A program made the position numbers and the translations under genes. Positions 1 through 7,883 of a stretch of DNA of 64,000 bases are shown piece by piece. How positions within the stretch are numbered: the first letter of the stretch is position 1; each line of letters begins with the position of its first letter. Source of the stretch: Streptomyces roseoviridis (GTDB lineage Bacteria; Actinomycetota; Actinomycetes; Streptomycetales; Streptomycetaceae); NCBI RefSeq assembly GCF_039535235.1, contig NZ_BAAAWU010000001.1, forward strand, positions 4,836,001-4,900,000, in the 5' to 3' direction. The notes under the pieces were generated by a model. The model ran no database searches, was not told the origin of the DNA, and was given only the letters and a program-made list of their open reading frames with translations.

Positions 1-1
1 G

Positions 2-121
2 TCGGAGGAGCACCGGCCGCCCCAGGAGCACCAGGTGCACCAACTGCCGCAGGAGCACCAGGTGCACCAGCTGCCGCAGGTGCACCCGGAGCCCCCGGCG
101 CACCGGGAGTCCCGGCCGTGA
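2..121 (+). CDS. C-terminal tail of an upstream gene cut by the window edge (probably the response regulator)
   Basis: An open frame runs from the window edge to a TGA that overlaps the GTG start of the sensor kinase (GTGA). That is the usual coupling of a response-regulator gene to its kinase. The visible 39 residues are low-complexity, rich in Glu, His, Gln and Pro, and are encoded by two copies of a 27-base direct repeat. No domain is visible, so the response-regulator identity is inferred from position only. The kinase frame is also open through this stretch and would read as Gly-Ala-Pro repeats, so a longer kinase start outside the window cannot be excluded. Confidence 0.5.
   Translation, partial: SEEHRPPQEHQVHQLPQEHQVHQLPQVHPEPPAHRESRP
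23..76 (+). repeat. two tandem copies of a 27-bp unit
   Basis: Units at 23-49 and 50-76 differ at one base. In the upstream-gene frame each encodes a nine-residue Gln-Glu-His-Gln-Val-His-Gln-Leu-Pro unit. A third, degenerate copy begins at 77. Confidence 0.85.
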
Positions 122-1503
122 GATGGGCGCTCGTCAAGGTGTCGCTGGCCGTGACCGTCATGGTCGTCGTCGCGTTCGCCGTACCGCTCGGCCTGGTGGT
201 CAAGGAGATGGCCCGCGACCGGGCGTTCTCCAACGCCGAGCGCCGCGCCGCCGGTCTCGCACCGGTCCTCGCCATCACCACCGACCGCCGGCAGCTGGAG
301 CGGGCCGTCGCCACCACCGACGACGGAGCCGAGGGCCGGCTCGCCGTCCACCTGCCGGCCGCCGGTGAGCCGGACGGCAGGGGCGAGGAGATCGGCAGCA
401 GCCGGGTCAGCGACGAGGACCTGGCCACCACCCGGGCGCTCGGCCGGGCGACCATCGCCGAGGTGCCGGGCGGCTCCGCGCTGCTCCAGCCGACAGCCGT
501 CAGCTCCGGGCGTGTCGCGATCGTGGAACTCTTCGTCCCCGAGGGCGAGGTGTCCAACGGGGTCGCCACCGCCTGGCTGGTCCTGGCCGCGGTCGGCCTC
601 GCCCTGATCGTCGGCTCCGTGGCCGTCGCCGACCGGCTCGGCCTCAGGATGGTCCAGCCCGCCCAGCGGCTCGCCCGCGCCGCCCACGAGCTGGGCGAGG
701 GCAAACTCGGCGCCCGGGTGCGGGAGGAGGGGCCGCCGGAGCTCAAGTCGGCCGCCGTCGCCTTCAACTCGATGGCCGACCAGGTCGTCCAGCTCCTCGC
801 CAACGAACGGGAACTGGCCGCCGACCTCTCCCACCGGCTGCGCACCCCCCTGACCGTGCTGCGGCTCAACGCGGCCTCCCTGGGCTCCGGCCCGGCGGCC
901 GACCAGACCCGGGCCGCGGTCGAGCAGCTGGAGCGCGAGGTCGACACGATCATCCGTACCGCGCGGGAGGCGAAGCCGCAGACCCAGGCCGCCGGCCCGG
1001 TCATCGGCTGCGACGCCGCGGAGGTCGTGCGCGAGCGGATGGGCTTCTGGTCGGCCCTCGCCGAGGACGAGGACCGCAAGGTCCGGGTCGCGGGCCTCGA
1101 GCGGCCGGTGCGGATCCCGGTCGCCCGGCCCGAACTCGTGGCCGCGCTCGACGCCCTGCTCGGCAACGTCTTCCGGCACACCCCGGAGGGCACCGCCTTC
1201 TCGGTCGACCTCCACAACGGCGACGACGCCGTGATCATCCTGGTCTCGGACGCCGGACCGGGCATCCCCGATCCCGCCGCCGCCCTCGCCCGCGGCGCGG
1301 GCAGCGGCCGGGACGGCTCCACCGGGCTCGGCCTCGACATCGTGCGGCGGATGGCCGAGGCCACCGGCGGCGACGTGCGGATCGGGCACTCGGTGCTCGG
1401 CGGCACCGAGGTCCGCATCTGGATCGGTCTCGACGGCCGGCGCACGACCGGCACCGCCGGCCGACGCGCCCGCAGGACCGCCACCCGCCGCCAGAAGAAC
1501 TGA
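118..1503 (+). CDS. two-component sensor histidine kinase
   Basis: This is a 461-residue membrane sensor kinase that phosphorylates a partner response regulator. In order it has an N-terminal membrane helix (about 6-28), an extracytoplasmic sensor region (about 30-145), a second helix (about 150-172), a HAMP-like linker, and a HisKA helix with phospho-acceptor His239 in DLSHRLRTPLTV. The HATPase domain follows, with an N box (LLGNVFRHTPEG), a DAGPGIPD motif and a GLGLDIVRR motif. The C-terminus is a basic Arg/Thr tail. The GTG start fits the membrane-helix start and overlaps the upstream stop. The ligand is unknown. The chitinase-like gene 190 bases downstream has direct TTAAG-type repeats in its promoter and could be a target. 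Confidence 0.9.
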   Translation: MRWALVKVSLAVTVMVVVAFAVPLGLVVKEMARDRAFSNAERRAAGLAPVLAITTDRRQLERAVATTDDGAEGRLAVHLPAAGEPDGRGEEIGSSRVSDEDLATTRALGRATIAEVPGGSALLQPTAVSSGRVAIVELFVPEGEVSNGVATAWLVLAAVGLALIVGSVAVADRLGLRMVQPAQRLARAAHELGEGKLGARVREEGPPELKSAAVAFNSMADQVVQLLANERELAADLSHRLRTPLTVLRLNAASLGSGPAADQTRAAVEQLEREVDTIIRTAREAKPQTQAAGPVIGCDAAEVVRERMGFWSALAEDEDRKVRVAGLERPVRIPVARPELVAALDALLGNVFRHTPEGTAFSVDLHNGDDAVIILVSDAGPGIPDPAAALARGAGSGRDGSTGLGLDIVRRMAEATGGDVRIGHSVLGGTEVRIWIGLDGRRTTGTAGRRARRTATRRQKN

Positions 1504-1548
1504 CCGGCGCCGGGCGGCCGCCGTTCGGGACCCGTCCGCACCCCAACC

Positions 1549-1597
1549 TTTAATCGTTCCGATGGCTGCCTTAAGCGGAGCCTAAGAATCCTCAACC
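1549..1597 (+). promoter_or_regulatory. direct TTAA(G)-type repeats upstream of the GH18 gene
   Basis: TTTAA (1549-1553), CTTAAG (1570-1575) and CCTAAG (1581-1586) lie on one face, with TTAA/TAAG spacings of 21 and 11 bases. A weaker CCTCAA follows. Direct repeats about 11 bases apart are typical of OmpR/PhoB-family response regulators. A possible -10 element (TAGCGT, 1636-1641) lies downstream without a good -35, as expected for an activated promoter. The link to the adjacent kinase is inference. Confidence 0.4.
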
Positions 1598-1690
1598 CGG
1601 CCCTCCTGGTGGGCATTTGTCCGTTTCCCTGTCGCTAGCGTGCTGCCGCACCCCACCACCCCACCCCCGGCACACAGAGGCAGGCACGCG

Positions 1691-3190
1691 ATGGGCAGCA
1701 ACGCGCAGCGGACTTCGCACCGGCGCAGGACGAGCGGCAGGACCAAGGTCGTCGGCGCGGTCGTCGCCGCCGCGGTGATCGGCGGCGCGGCCTTCGCGTT
1801 CTCCGGGACCGCCCAGGCCGCTGCCGTCGGCGCCGCCTACACCAGGACCAGCTCCTGGACCGGCGGCTACACCGGCCAGTACGTGATCACCAACGAGACT
1901 TCCACCGTCCAGTCGGGGGGCTGGACGCTGGAGTTCGACCTGCCCGAGGGCACCACGATCGGCTCCCTCTGGAACGGCGAACACACCGTCTCCGGCCGTC
2001 ACGTCACCGTGACCCCCGCCAGCTGGAACCGGCAGCTCGCCCCCGGCCAGTCCGTCACCGTCGGCTTCGTGACCTCCGCCTCCGGCACGGCCGGCGACCC
2101 CGTCGACTGCCGCATCAACAAGGCCGCCTGCTCCGCCGGCGGAGCCACCCCCACTCCCAGCGGCCGCCCCACCGGGCAGCCCACCCCGACCGCCGTCCCC
2201 ACGCCGAGCACGCCCACGCCCACCGCCACCCGGACGGCGACCGCGAGCCCCACCCCGACGCCCGTTCCCACCTCCACGGCCACCCCCGCGCCCGGCACGG
2301 CCGCCCGCTACGCCCCGTACGTCGACACTTCCCTCCATCCCGCCTACGACCTGCTCTCCACGGCCGACCAGACCGGTGTGAAGGAGTTCAACCTCGCCTT
2401 CATCACCTCCGGAGGCAGCTGCGCTCCGCTGTGGGGCGGCGTCACCGACCTCGCCTCCGACAAGGTGGCCGCCCAGATCGGTGCCCTGCGCGCCAAGGGC
2501 GGTGACGTCCGGGTCTCCTTCGGCGGCGCGGCCGGTCACGAACTCGCCCTGAACTGCTCCACGTCCACGGCCCTCGCCGCCGCGTACGGCAAGGTCATCG
2601 ACCACTACAAGCTCACCAAGGTCGACTTCGACATCGAGGGCGCCGCCCTGCCGGACACGGCCGCCAACACGCGCCGCGCCCAGGCCATCGCCCAGCTGCA
2701 GAAATCCCACCCGGGCCTGAACGTCTCCTTCACCCTGCCGGTCATGCCCGAGGGCCTGACCCAGCCCGGCGTCGACCTGCTCGCCGACGCCCGGCGGAAC
2801 GGGGTCCGCGTCGACACCGTGAACATCATGGCCATGGACTACGGGCCGGCCTACAGCGGTGACATGGGCCAGTACGCGATCTCGGCCGCCACCGCGACCC
2901 AGGCGCAGATCAAGGGCGTCCTCGACCTGTCCGACGCGGCCGCGTGGAAGGCCGTCGCCGTCACCCCGATGATCGGTGTCAACGACGTCGTGTCCGAGGT
3001 CTTCAAGGTCGACGACGCCACCCAGCTCGTCGACTTCGCGAAGTCGAAGGGCATCGGCTGGCTGTCGATGTGGTCCTCGACCCGCGACAAGCAGTGCGCG
3101 GCCGGAGCGGTGAACTACGCGGACGCCACCTGCTCCTCGATCCTGCAGCAGCCGCTGGCCTTCACCCGGGCCTTCGCCGCTTACAAGTAG
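1691..3190 (+). CDS. secreted CBM2 + GH18 chitinase-like glycosyl hydrolase
   Basis: This 499-residue secreted enzyme probably acts on chitin or related beta-1,4-GlcNAc polymers. It has a signal peptide (residues 1-45, basic N-region, ending ...GTAQAAA), a CBM2-like carbohydrate-binding module (about 46-148, with conserved Trp residues and a C-terminal Cys pair), a Pro/Thr linker (about 150-205) and a GH18 barrel. The barrel carries KVDFDIEG with catalytic Glu316. The first Asp of the canonical DxxDxDxE motif is replaced by Thr, as in some actinobacterial GH18 subfamilies. The start at ATG 1691 gives a standard signal peptide; the in-frame codons before it do not. The gene converges on the hydrolase gene with 18 bases between stops. 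Confidence 0.9.
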   Translation: MGSNAQRTSHRRRTSGRTKVVGAVVAAAVIGGAAFAFSGTAQAAAVGAAYTRTSSWTGGYTGQYVITNETSTVQSGGWTLEFDLPEGTTIGSLWNGEHTVSGRHVTVTPASWNRQLAPGQSVTVGFVTSASGTAGDPVDCRINKAACSAGGATPTPSGRPTGQPTPTAVPTPSTPTPTATRTATASPTPTPVPTSTATPAPGTAARYAPYVDTSLHPAYDLLSTADQTGVKEFNLAFITSGGSCAPLWGGVTDLASDKVAAQIGALRAKGGDVRVSFGGAAGHELALNCSTSTALAAAYGKVIDHYKLTKVDFDIEGAALPDTAANTRRAQAIAQLQKSHPGLNVSFTLPVMPEGLTQPGVDLLADARRNGVRVDTVNIMAMDYGPAYSGDMGQYAISAATATQAQIKGVLDLSDAAAWKAVAVTPMIGVNDVVSEVFKVDDATQLVDFAKSKGIGWLSMWSSTRDKQCAAGAVNYADATCSSILQQPLAFTRAFAAYK

Positions 3191-3208
3191 CCACCCCCGC
3201 CGGCCGGT

Positions 3209-4144
3209 TCACCGGCCCCGTACGGCGCGCTCCGGCCGGAGCCACCCCACCCCCGGCCGGGGCGCGTCCTCCTGTCGTCCGGCGTGCTCCAGGAACTCGG
3301 CCATCAGCTTCCCCCACGCCTCCGGGTTCTCCGCGAAAGGAGCGTGGCCCGTGGCCAGTTCCGTCAGGCGGGCGCCCGGTATGGACGCGGCGACCCCGCG
3401 GTGGAGGGCGGGCGAGACCAGGCGGTCCTCGGTGGTGGAGACGACGAGGGTCGGCACGGTCAGGCGGGGCAGGTCGGCCCGGACGTCCGCGCGGGCCACC
3501 AGGTCGGCGTGGTCGGCGCTGCCCGGCGGGATCGACTCGGCGGTGAGGCGGACGGCGGCCTCGACGGCCTCGGTGGTCAACGCCTCCAGCGTGGCCGCAC
3601 CGAAGGCGAGCGGGACCAGGAGGCGGGCCAGCAGCTCGGGCCGGTCGCCGTCCGCGAGGTCCCGCCACAGGAGGGCGGTCTGGCGCAGGGCGTGGTCGGC
3701 CAGGGCGAAGGGGGCGGTGAGGACGAGCGCCGACACGCGCTCGGGGTGCCGGGTGGCGGCCCGTACGGCGACGGCCGACCCCAGTGAGTACCCGGCGACG
3801 GCGAACCGTGCCGCCCCCGCCGCGTCGGCCGCGGCGACGAGGCCGTCGGCGAGCGCGTCCAGGTCGAGCGGTGCCGTCGCGCGTGGTGCGGCGCCCGTGC
3901 CGGGCAGGTCGAAGCCGACGACCCGGCGTCCCCCTGCAGCCAGGGCCTCGCGGACCGGGGCGAAGTTGGCCTCGATGCCGCCGCCCGCGCCGTGCGCGAG
4001 CAGCAGCGGCAGCGGCTCCCGCGCGGACTGCTGCCCGGCGGGCGACTCCCGCGCGGGCTCCTTCCGGGCGGACTGCTCCGGGGCATGTCCCCCGGCGGGC
4101 GGAGCGGCATGCGTGCCGGCGTGCGGCGTGGCGTATGTGGTCAT
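3209..4144 (-). CDS. alpha/beta hydrolase
   Basis: This is a cytoplasmic alpha/beta-hydrolase-fold enzyme of 311 residues. An oxyanion-hole HGAGGG follows an Ala/Pro/His-rich N-terminus (about 1-40). The nucleophile elbow is GYSLGS, the likely acid is in STTEDRLVSP, and the catalytic His is in ATGHAPFAENPE. Together these form a complete triad. The substrate is unknown; an esterase, a lactonase or a haloalkane-type hydrolase are all possible. The ATG at 4144 has a GGGGGA ribosome site 6-7 bases upstream. Two near-identical palindromic sites lie 41-108 bases upstream of the start, so it is probably repressed by a TetR-type protein encoded elsewhere. Confidence 0.85.
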   Translation of the reverse strand: MTTYATPHAGTHAAPPAGGHAPEQSARKEPARESPAGQQSAREPLPLLLAHGAGGGIEANFAPVREALAAGGRRVVGFDLPGTGAAPRATAPLDLDALADGLVAAADAAGAARFAVAGYSLGSAVAVRAATRHPERVSALVLTAPFALADHALRQTALLWRDLADGDRPELLARLLVPLAFGAATLEALTTEAVEAAVRLTAESIPPGSADHADLVARADVRADLPRLTVPTLVVSTTEDRLVSPALHRGVAASIPGARLTELATGHAPFAENPEAWGKLMAEFLEHAGRQEDAPRPGVGWLRPERAVRGR

Positions 4145-4184
4145 GGTGGGTCCCCCCGTCTCTCCCGCCCGCACGTGATTCCCA

Positions 4185-4207
4185 TTTCTGTAGCGGGCGC
4201 TACGAAA
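4185..4207. promoter_or_regulatory. TetR-type operator, copy 1
   Basis: The palindromic core CTGTAGCGGGCGCTACGA (4188-4205) is flanked by TTT and AA. The GTAGCG/CGCTAC arms resemble actinobacterial TetR operators. It matches the inverted copy at 4230-4252 in 20 of 23 positions. Confidence 0.65.
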
Positions 4208-4229
4208 TCAACATGCCCACCGTACCACC

Positions 4230-4252
4230 TTTCATAACGCCCGCTACAGAAT
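4230..4252. promoter_or_regulatory. TetR-type operator, copy 2 (inverted)
   Basis: The reverse complement contains CTGTAGCGGGCGTTATGA and matches copy 1 closely. The two sites are 45 bases apart centre to centre, upstream of the hydrolase start. No regulator gene is adjacent. Confidence 0.65.
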
Positions 4253-4287
4253 AATGAAGAGAGAGACAGAGAGACAGGAGAGGGTTC

Positions 4288-5934
4288 CTAGCGGGCCGCC
4301 CGCCACTCCTCCGCGTAGTCGTTGAAGATCGCCCGCAGGTGGTGGCCGATCTTCAGGTAGTCCAGGTCGTCCAGGTTCGCCAGCGACACCCGTACCGACC
4401 ACTGCGGCCCGTCGAAGCCGCCGCCGTTGAGCAGCACCACCCGCGTCTGCTCGGCAAGCCGGAACAGCGGGTCCACCGGCTCGTAGTTCTTCTCCAGGAA
4501 GTCCGCGAAGTCCTTGCCGTGCACCCGCTCCGCCTCCGCGAGCAGGTCCAGCTCGATGTAGTAGCCGGCCCGCTGCCCGTCCTCGGCGATCTTCATCTGG
4601 GCGCCTTCGAGGAGCAGGTCGAGCCGTCCGCGCACGATCCCGCGGATCCTCTCCTTGTACGCCTGGCCCTCCTCCAGCATGTCGAAGAGCGAGAAGAGCG
4701 TCATCATCACCTGCTGCGGCAGCGAGAGCCCGGCCGTGTGGTTCAGCGCCACCTGCCGCGAGTCCGCGACCATCCGGTCGACGAAACGGATCTTCTCCGG
4801 TTCGAGCGACAGCGTCCCGTACCGTCTGGCCAGGCGCTCCTTCTCCGCCGCGGGAAGCTCCGCGATCATCCGGTCGATCATGTTGTCGTCGTTGAGCCCG
4901 ATCACACCGAGCCGCCAGCCCGTCGCCCCGTAGTGCTTGGAGTACGAGTAGACGAGCAGTGTGTGGTGCGGCAGTTCGGCGGCGATCGAGCGGAAGCCCG
5001 GCACGAAGGTGCCGTAGACGTCGTCCGTCACGATCACCAGGTTCGGGTTGCTGGTGGCGACGATCTCCTTGATCTGGCCGGCGACCCGCTCGCTCAGCGC
5101 CAGCGAGGGCGGGTTGGACGGGTTGACCAGGCACAGCAGCCTGATCGACGGGTCGGCCAGCTTGGCGACCTCCTCGGTCGGATAGCGCCACTCCCGGACG
5201 CCCGTCTCCGCGAAGAGCGAGGCCTCGATCGGGACGACCTCGAACTCGTACGTGTCGAGCTCGGGGATCTCGATGTACGGCGTGAACACCGGCACCATCA
5301 GGGCGATCCTGTCGCCCTTCTTCAGGATCCCGTTCTTCACCAGGGAGTCGAAGACGTAGCACATCGCCGCCGTGCCGCCCTCGGTCGCGAAGTACGACAT
5401 CGTCCCGGCCGGCGGCCGCCCGTCGAACAGCTCGTCCTCCACGTAGCCGCGGACGATCCGCTCGGTGTGCGGGAGGATCCGGTCCGGCACCGGGTAGTTG
5501 TCGCCGATCGAGCTGTCGGTGAGCTCGTGCACGAAGGCGTCCTTGTCGAAGCCGAAGCGGTCGACCGCGTACGCGACGCACTTCTGGAGCAGTTCGATCC
5601 CCGGCAGGTCCGGGTGCTGCCGTACGAAGGCGTCGAACCGCGCGCCCGAGCCGGCCGGCTCCGGCATCCCGCCCAGGTCGTCGGCGGTCCACACGCGCCG
5701 CGACTCGGAGAGCGCGAAGTAGCCGAGCGCGTAGAACGCCTCGCGGGGTCCGGTCGCCGTCCAGTTGGGGTTGCCCCGGCCCGCGTTGAGCATCTGGACC
5801 TGCGTCTTGCCCTTCTGGCCGGGCTCGTCGGCCTGCGCCGACGTGGCGATCTGGATGAACTTGTCCTTCAGCTCGAAGGGCGACAGCTGCGCGAAGGACT
5901 TGATCTCGTCACGGGTGAAGCTGGTCTTCGGCAC
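4288..5934 (-). CDS. aspD: aspartate 4-decarboxylase (bifunctional aspartate aminotransferase family)
   Basis: This PLP enzyme converts L-aspartate to L-alanine plus CO2 in the cytoplasm. Its 548 residues fit the 530-550 residue aspartate 4-decarboxylase family, which is longer than ordinary aminotransferases. Visible features are the aminotransferase I/II fold, LNAGRGNPNW near the N-terminus, LVNPSNPPSLALS, TDDVYGTFVPGF, and the Schiff-base lysine in YSYSKHYGATGWR (about Lys333). The GTG start at 5934 has a GAGGAG site upstream. It is the last gene after two AspT-like exchangers. The same pairing in Tetragenococcus couples decarboxylation to aspartate/alanine exchange and generates proton-motive force, so an asp operon is inferred. 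Confidence 0.9.
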   Translation of the reverse strand: MPKTSFTRDEIKSFAQLSPFELKDKFIQIATSAQADEPGQKGKTQVQMLNAGRGNPNWTATGPREAFYALGYFALSESRRVWTADDLGGMPEPAGSGARFDAFVRQHPDLPGIELLQKCVAYAVDRFGFDKDAFVHELTDSSIGDNYPVPDRILPHTERIVRGYVEDELFDGRPPAGTMSYFATEGGTAAMCYVFDSLVKNGILKKGDRIALMVPVFTPYIEIPELDTYEFEVVPIEASLFAETGVREWRYPTEEVAKLADPSIRLLCLVNPSNPPSLALSERVAGQIKEIVATSNPNLVIVTDDVYGTFVPGFRSIAAELPHHTLLVYSYSKHYGATGWRLGVIGLNDDNMIDRMIAELPAAEKERLARRYGTLSLEPEKIRFVDRMVADSRQVALNHTAGLSLPQQVMMTLFSLFDMLEEGQAYKERIRGIVRGRLDLLLEGAQMKIAEDGQRAGYYIELDLLAEAERVHGKDFADFLEKNYEPVDPLFRLAEQTRVVLLNGGGFDGPQWSVRVSLANLDDLDYLKIGHHLRAIFNDYAEEWRAAR

Positions 5935-5957
5935 GACGGGACTCCTCGGAGGGGGTC

Positions 5958-6038
5958 GGAGGGAGCGGGAGAAGGAAGGGAAAGGGGGACAGGGAGGGGA
6001 GAGGGAGACAGGAAAGGAGGGGGGAGGCGGGGGAGGGA
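5958..6038. repeat. homopurine tract between aspT1 and aspD
   Basis: About 80 bases are almost only A and G on the plus strand, with many runs of three to six G. It lies entirely in the aspT1-aspD spacer, so the operon mRNA carries a C/U-rich stretch while the template strand is G-rich. G-quadruplex or triplex structure is possible. A second, shorter A/G tract lies just past the aspD stop (about 4254-4284). Confidence 0.8.
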
Positions 6039-7742
6039 TCAGTGGTGGAGGATGACGATCACCGCGCCCCAGATCGTCAGCAGCACGTTCCCCACCGCGT
6101 ACGGGATCGTGTAGCCCAGCGTCGGGACCTGCGAGCGGGATTGCTCGTTGATCGCGCCGATCGCCGCGGTGGTGGTCTGACCGCCGGCCAGCACGCCCAT
6201 CAGGACCGGGAAGCGGATCTTCTGGATGTAGTGGCCGACCAGGAAGCCCACGATCAGCGGCGCCACGGTCGCCACCGCGCCCCAGACGAGCAGCCCCCAG
6301 CCGGCCGTCGAGAGCCCGCTGGTGAAGCTGGGCCCGGCGTTGATGCCGACGACGGCCACGAACAGGCACAGGCCCAGGGTGTCCATGAACCACTGGGCGC
6401 CCGGCGGGACGTTGCCGTACGTCGGGTACTTGCCGCGGATCCAGCCGAAGACCAGACCCATGATGAGCGCGCCGCCGGAGGTGGAGAGCGAGATCGGCAC
6501 GCCCGACACGGTCAGCGCCGGGATGCCGACGCACCCGCCGAGGAAGACACCGAGACCGACCCACAGCATGTCGGTGGCGAAGGAGGTCGGCACCGGCTTT
6601 CCGATGGCCCTGCCCGCCGGGTCCACCAGGCGGCGCGGGCCGGTCAGGACGACCGTGTCGCCCCGCTCCAGGCGCGTGGAGAGGCGGTAGGGGAACTCGG
6701 CACCCGAGCGGTACAGCTTGTCGACGTACACGCCGGCCATGAAGGGCTCCCGGCGCAGCTCCGCGATCGTCCTGCCCAGTTGCGCCTTCTCCGAGGCGAC
6801 CACGTGCAGCGTCTCCGTCTCGTAGCCGAGCAGTTCGACGTCGTCGGTCTCGGGGCCGATGTGGGTACGGGCGTCGAAGGCGACGAGCGAGCCGCGCAGG
6901 GCGCTGACGGCCACGACGTCGCCCGAGCGCAGCACGGTCCGCTGGTCGTGCGGAAGGATCTGGCCGCCGCGCCGGACCCGGGTGATGTAGATGCGGTGGC
7001 CGAGCTCCTCCTGTTGGTTCTCGAAGTCCTCGATGGTCCGGCCGGCCAGCGGCGAGTGGTCCATCTGGTACGCGCGGAGCACGACCTCGTAGTAGCCCTC
7101 GGCCAGGTCGGGATCGTCCCCGGGCGCGTCCAGCTCCTTGGCGAGCTGCGCCGACTCGGCGGCCAGGTCGCGCCTGTAGAGCCGGGGCAGGACGTTGGCG
7201 AGGAGCATCGCGCACAGGATCGTCCCCAGCGGATAGGTGACCGCGTAGCCGATGGCGACGAGGTTCTCCTCGTTCCTCACCTGGGCGGCGGACAGGCCGG
7301 GAAGGTTGCCGATGGCGTCCTGGGCGACACCGATGACCGCGGACTGGGTGAGGGCGCCCCCGAGCAGTCCGGCCGAGAGGCCGGGGCCGTAACCGAGCAT
7401 CGCCGCGAAGCCCCAGGAGACGAGCAGCCCGGTCACGCAGACGACGAGGGCGTTGACGACCTGCGGGAGACCGTCCTTCTTCAGGCCGCGGAAGAACTGC
7501 GGTCCGACCTTGTAGCCGAGGGCGAAGAGGAAGAGGGTGAAGAAGAGGTTCTTCACCGTGCCGTCGATGGTGATCTCGAACTGGGCGCCGAGCAGCAGTC
7601 CGGCCACCAGGCAGCCCGTCACGGCACCGAGCGCGATCGCCTTGTAGCGGAGCTTGCCGAAGAGGAAGCCGAGGGCGACGGTGATGAAGATCAGCAGCTC
7701 GGGGTGGGGCTGGAAGACGTTCCGGTTCAGGAAATCGATCAT
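6039..7742 (-). CDS. aspT: aspartate:alanine exchanger (AAEx family), first paralogue next to aspD
   Basis: This 567-residue inner-membrane exchanger swaps external aspartate for internal alanine in the AspT family. The layout is typical: an N-terminal block of helices (about 10-185), a large cytoplasmic loop with two TrkA-C (RCK-C) domains (about 200-370, including GRTIEDFENQQ and LRSGDVVAVSALRG), and a C-terminal helix block (about 375-567). Each half carries a hydrophobic family repeat with Gly/Ala-rich motifs such as GALTQSAVIG and GGQTTTAAIG. I chose ATG 7742, at the family N-terminus with a GGAG upstream. A longer in-frame start would add a tail encoded by 36-base repeats. It shares the operon with the second exchanger and aspD. 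Confidence 0.87.
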   Translation of the reverse strand: MIDFLNRNVFQPHPELLIFITVALGFLFGKLRYKAIALGAVTGCLVAGLLLGAQFEITIDGTVKNLFFTLFLFALGYKVGPQFFRGLKKDGLPQVVNALVVCVTGLLVSWGFAAMLGYGPGLSAGLLGGALTQSAVIGVAQDAIGNLPGLSAAQVRNEENLVAIGYAVTYPLGTILCAMLLANVLPRLYRRDLAAESAQLAKELDAPGDDPDLAEGYYEVVLRAYQMDHSPLAGRTIEDFENQQEELGHRIYITRVRRGGQILPHDQRTVLRSGDVVAVSALRGSLVAFDARTHIGPETDDVELLGYETETLHVVASEKAQLGRTIAELRREPFMAGVYVDKLYRSGAEFPYRLSTRLERGDTVVLTGPRRLVDPAGRAIGKPVPTSFATDMLWVGLGVFLGGCVGIPALTVSGVPISLSTSGGALIMGLVFGWIRGKYPTYGNVPPGAQWFMDTLGLCLFVAVVGINAGPSFTSGLSTAGWGLLVWGAVATVAPLIVGFLVGHYIQKIRFPVLMGVLAGGQTTTAAIGAINEQSRSQVPTLGYTIPYAVGNVLLTIWGAVIVILHH

Positions 7743-7757
7743 GCGGTGATCCGTCCA

Positions 7758-7865
7758 CTCCGGTGACGCATGGGGCCCTGGTGGCTCGGGCGATTCCGGT
7801 GACACATGGGGCCCCGGTGGCTCGGGCGACTCCTGTGGCACATGGGGCCCCGGTGACGCGCCGGG
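7758..7865. repeat. three 36-bp tandem repeats between the two exchanger genes
   Basis: Units at 7758-7793, 7794-7829 and 7830-7865 are close copies; the last diverges at its end. They fill the spacer between the two aspT genes. The first two could encode a 12-residue Ser-Pro-Glu-Pro-Pro-Gly-Pro-His repeat if aspT1 started upstream. Confidence 0.8.
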
Positions 7866-7883
7866 CTTCGGCGGTTCACCGGT

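Noticed and set aside
5935..7758. Very long minus-strand frame that appears to extend aspD through the exchanger gene
   Set aside because: The part upstream of 5934 is Arg/Pro-rich shadow of the exchanger frame; a GTG with a ribosome site at 5934 and the family N-terminus define the real gene.
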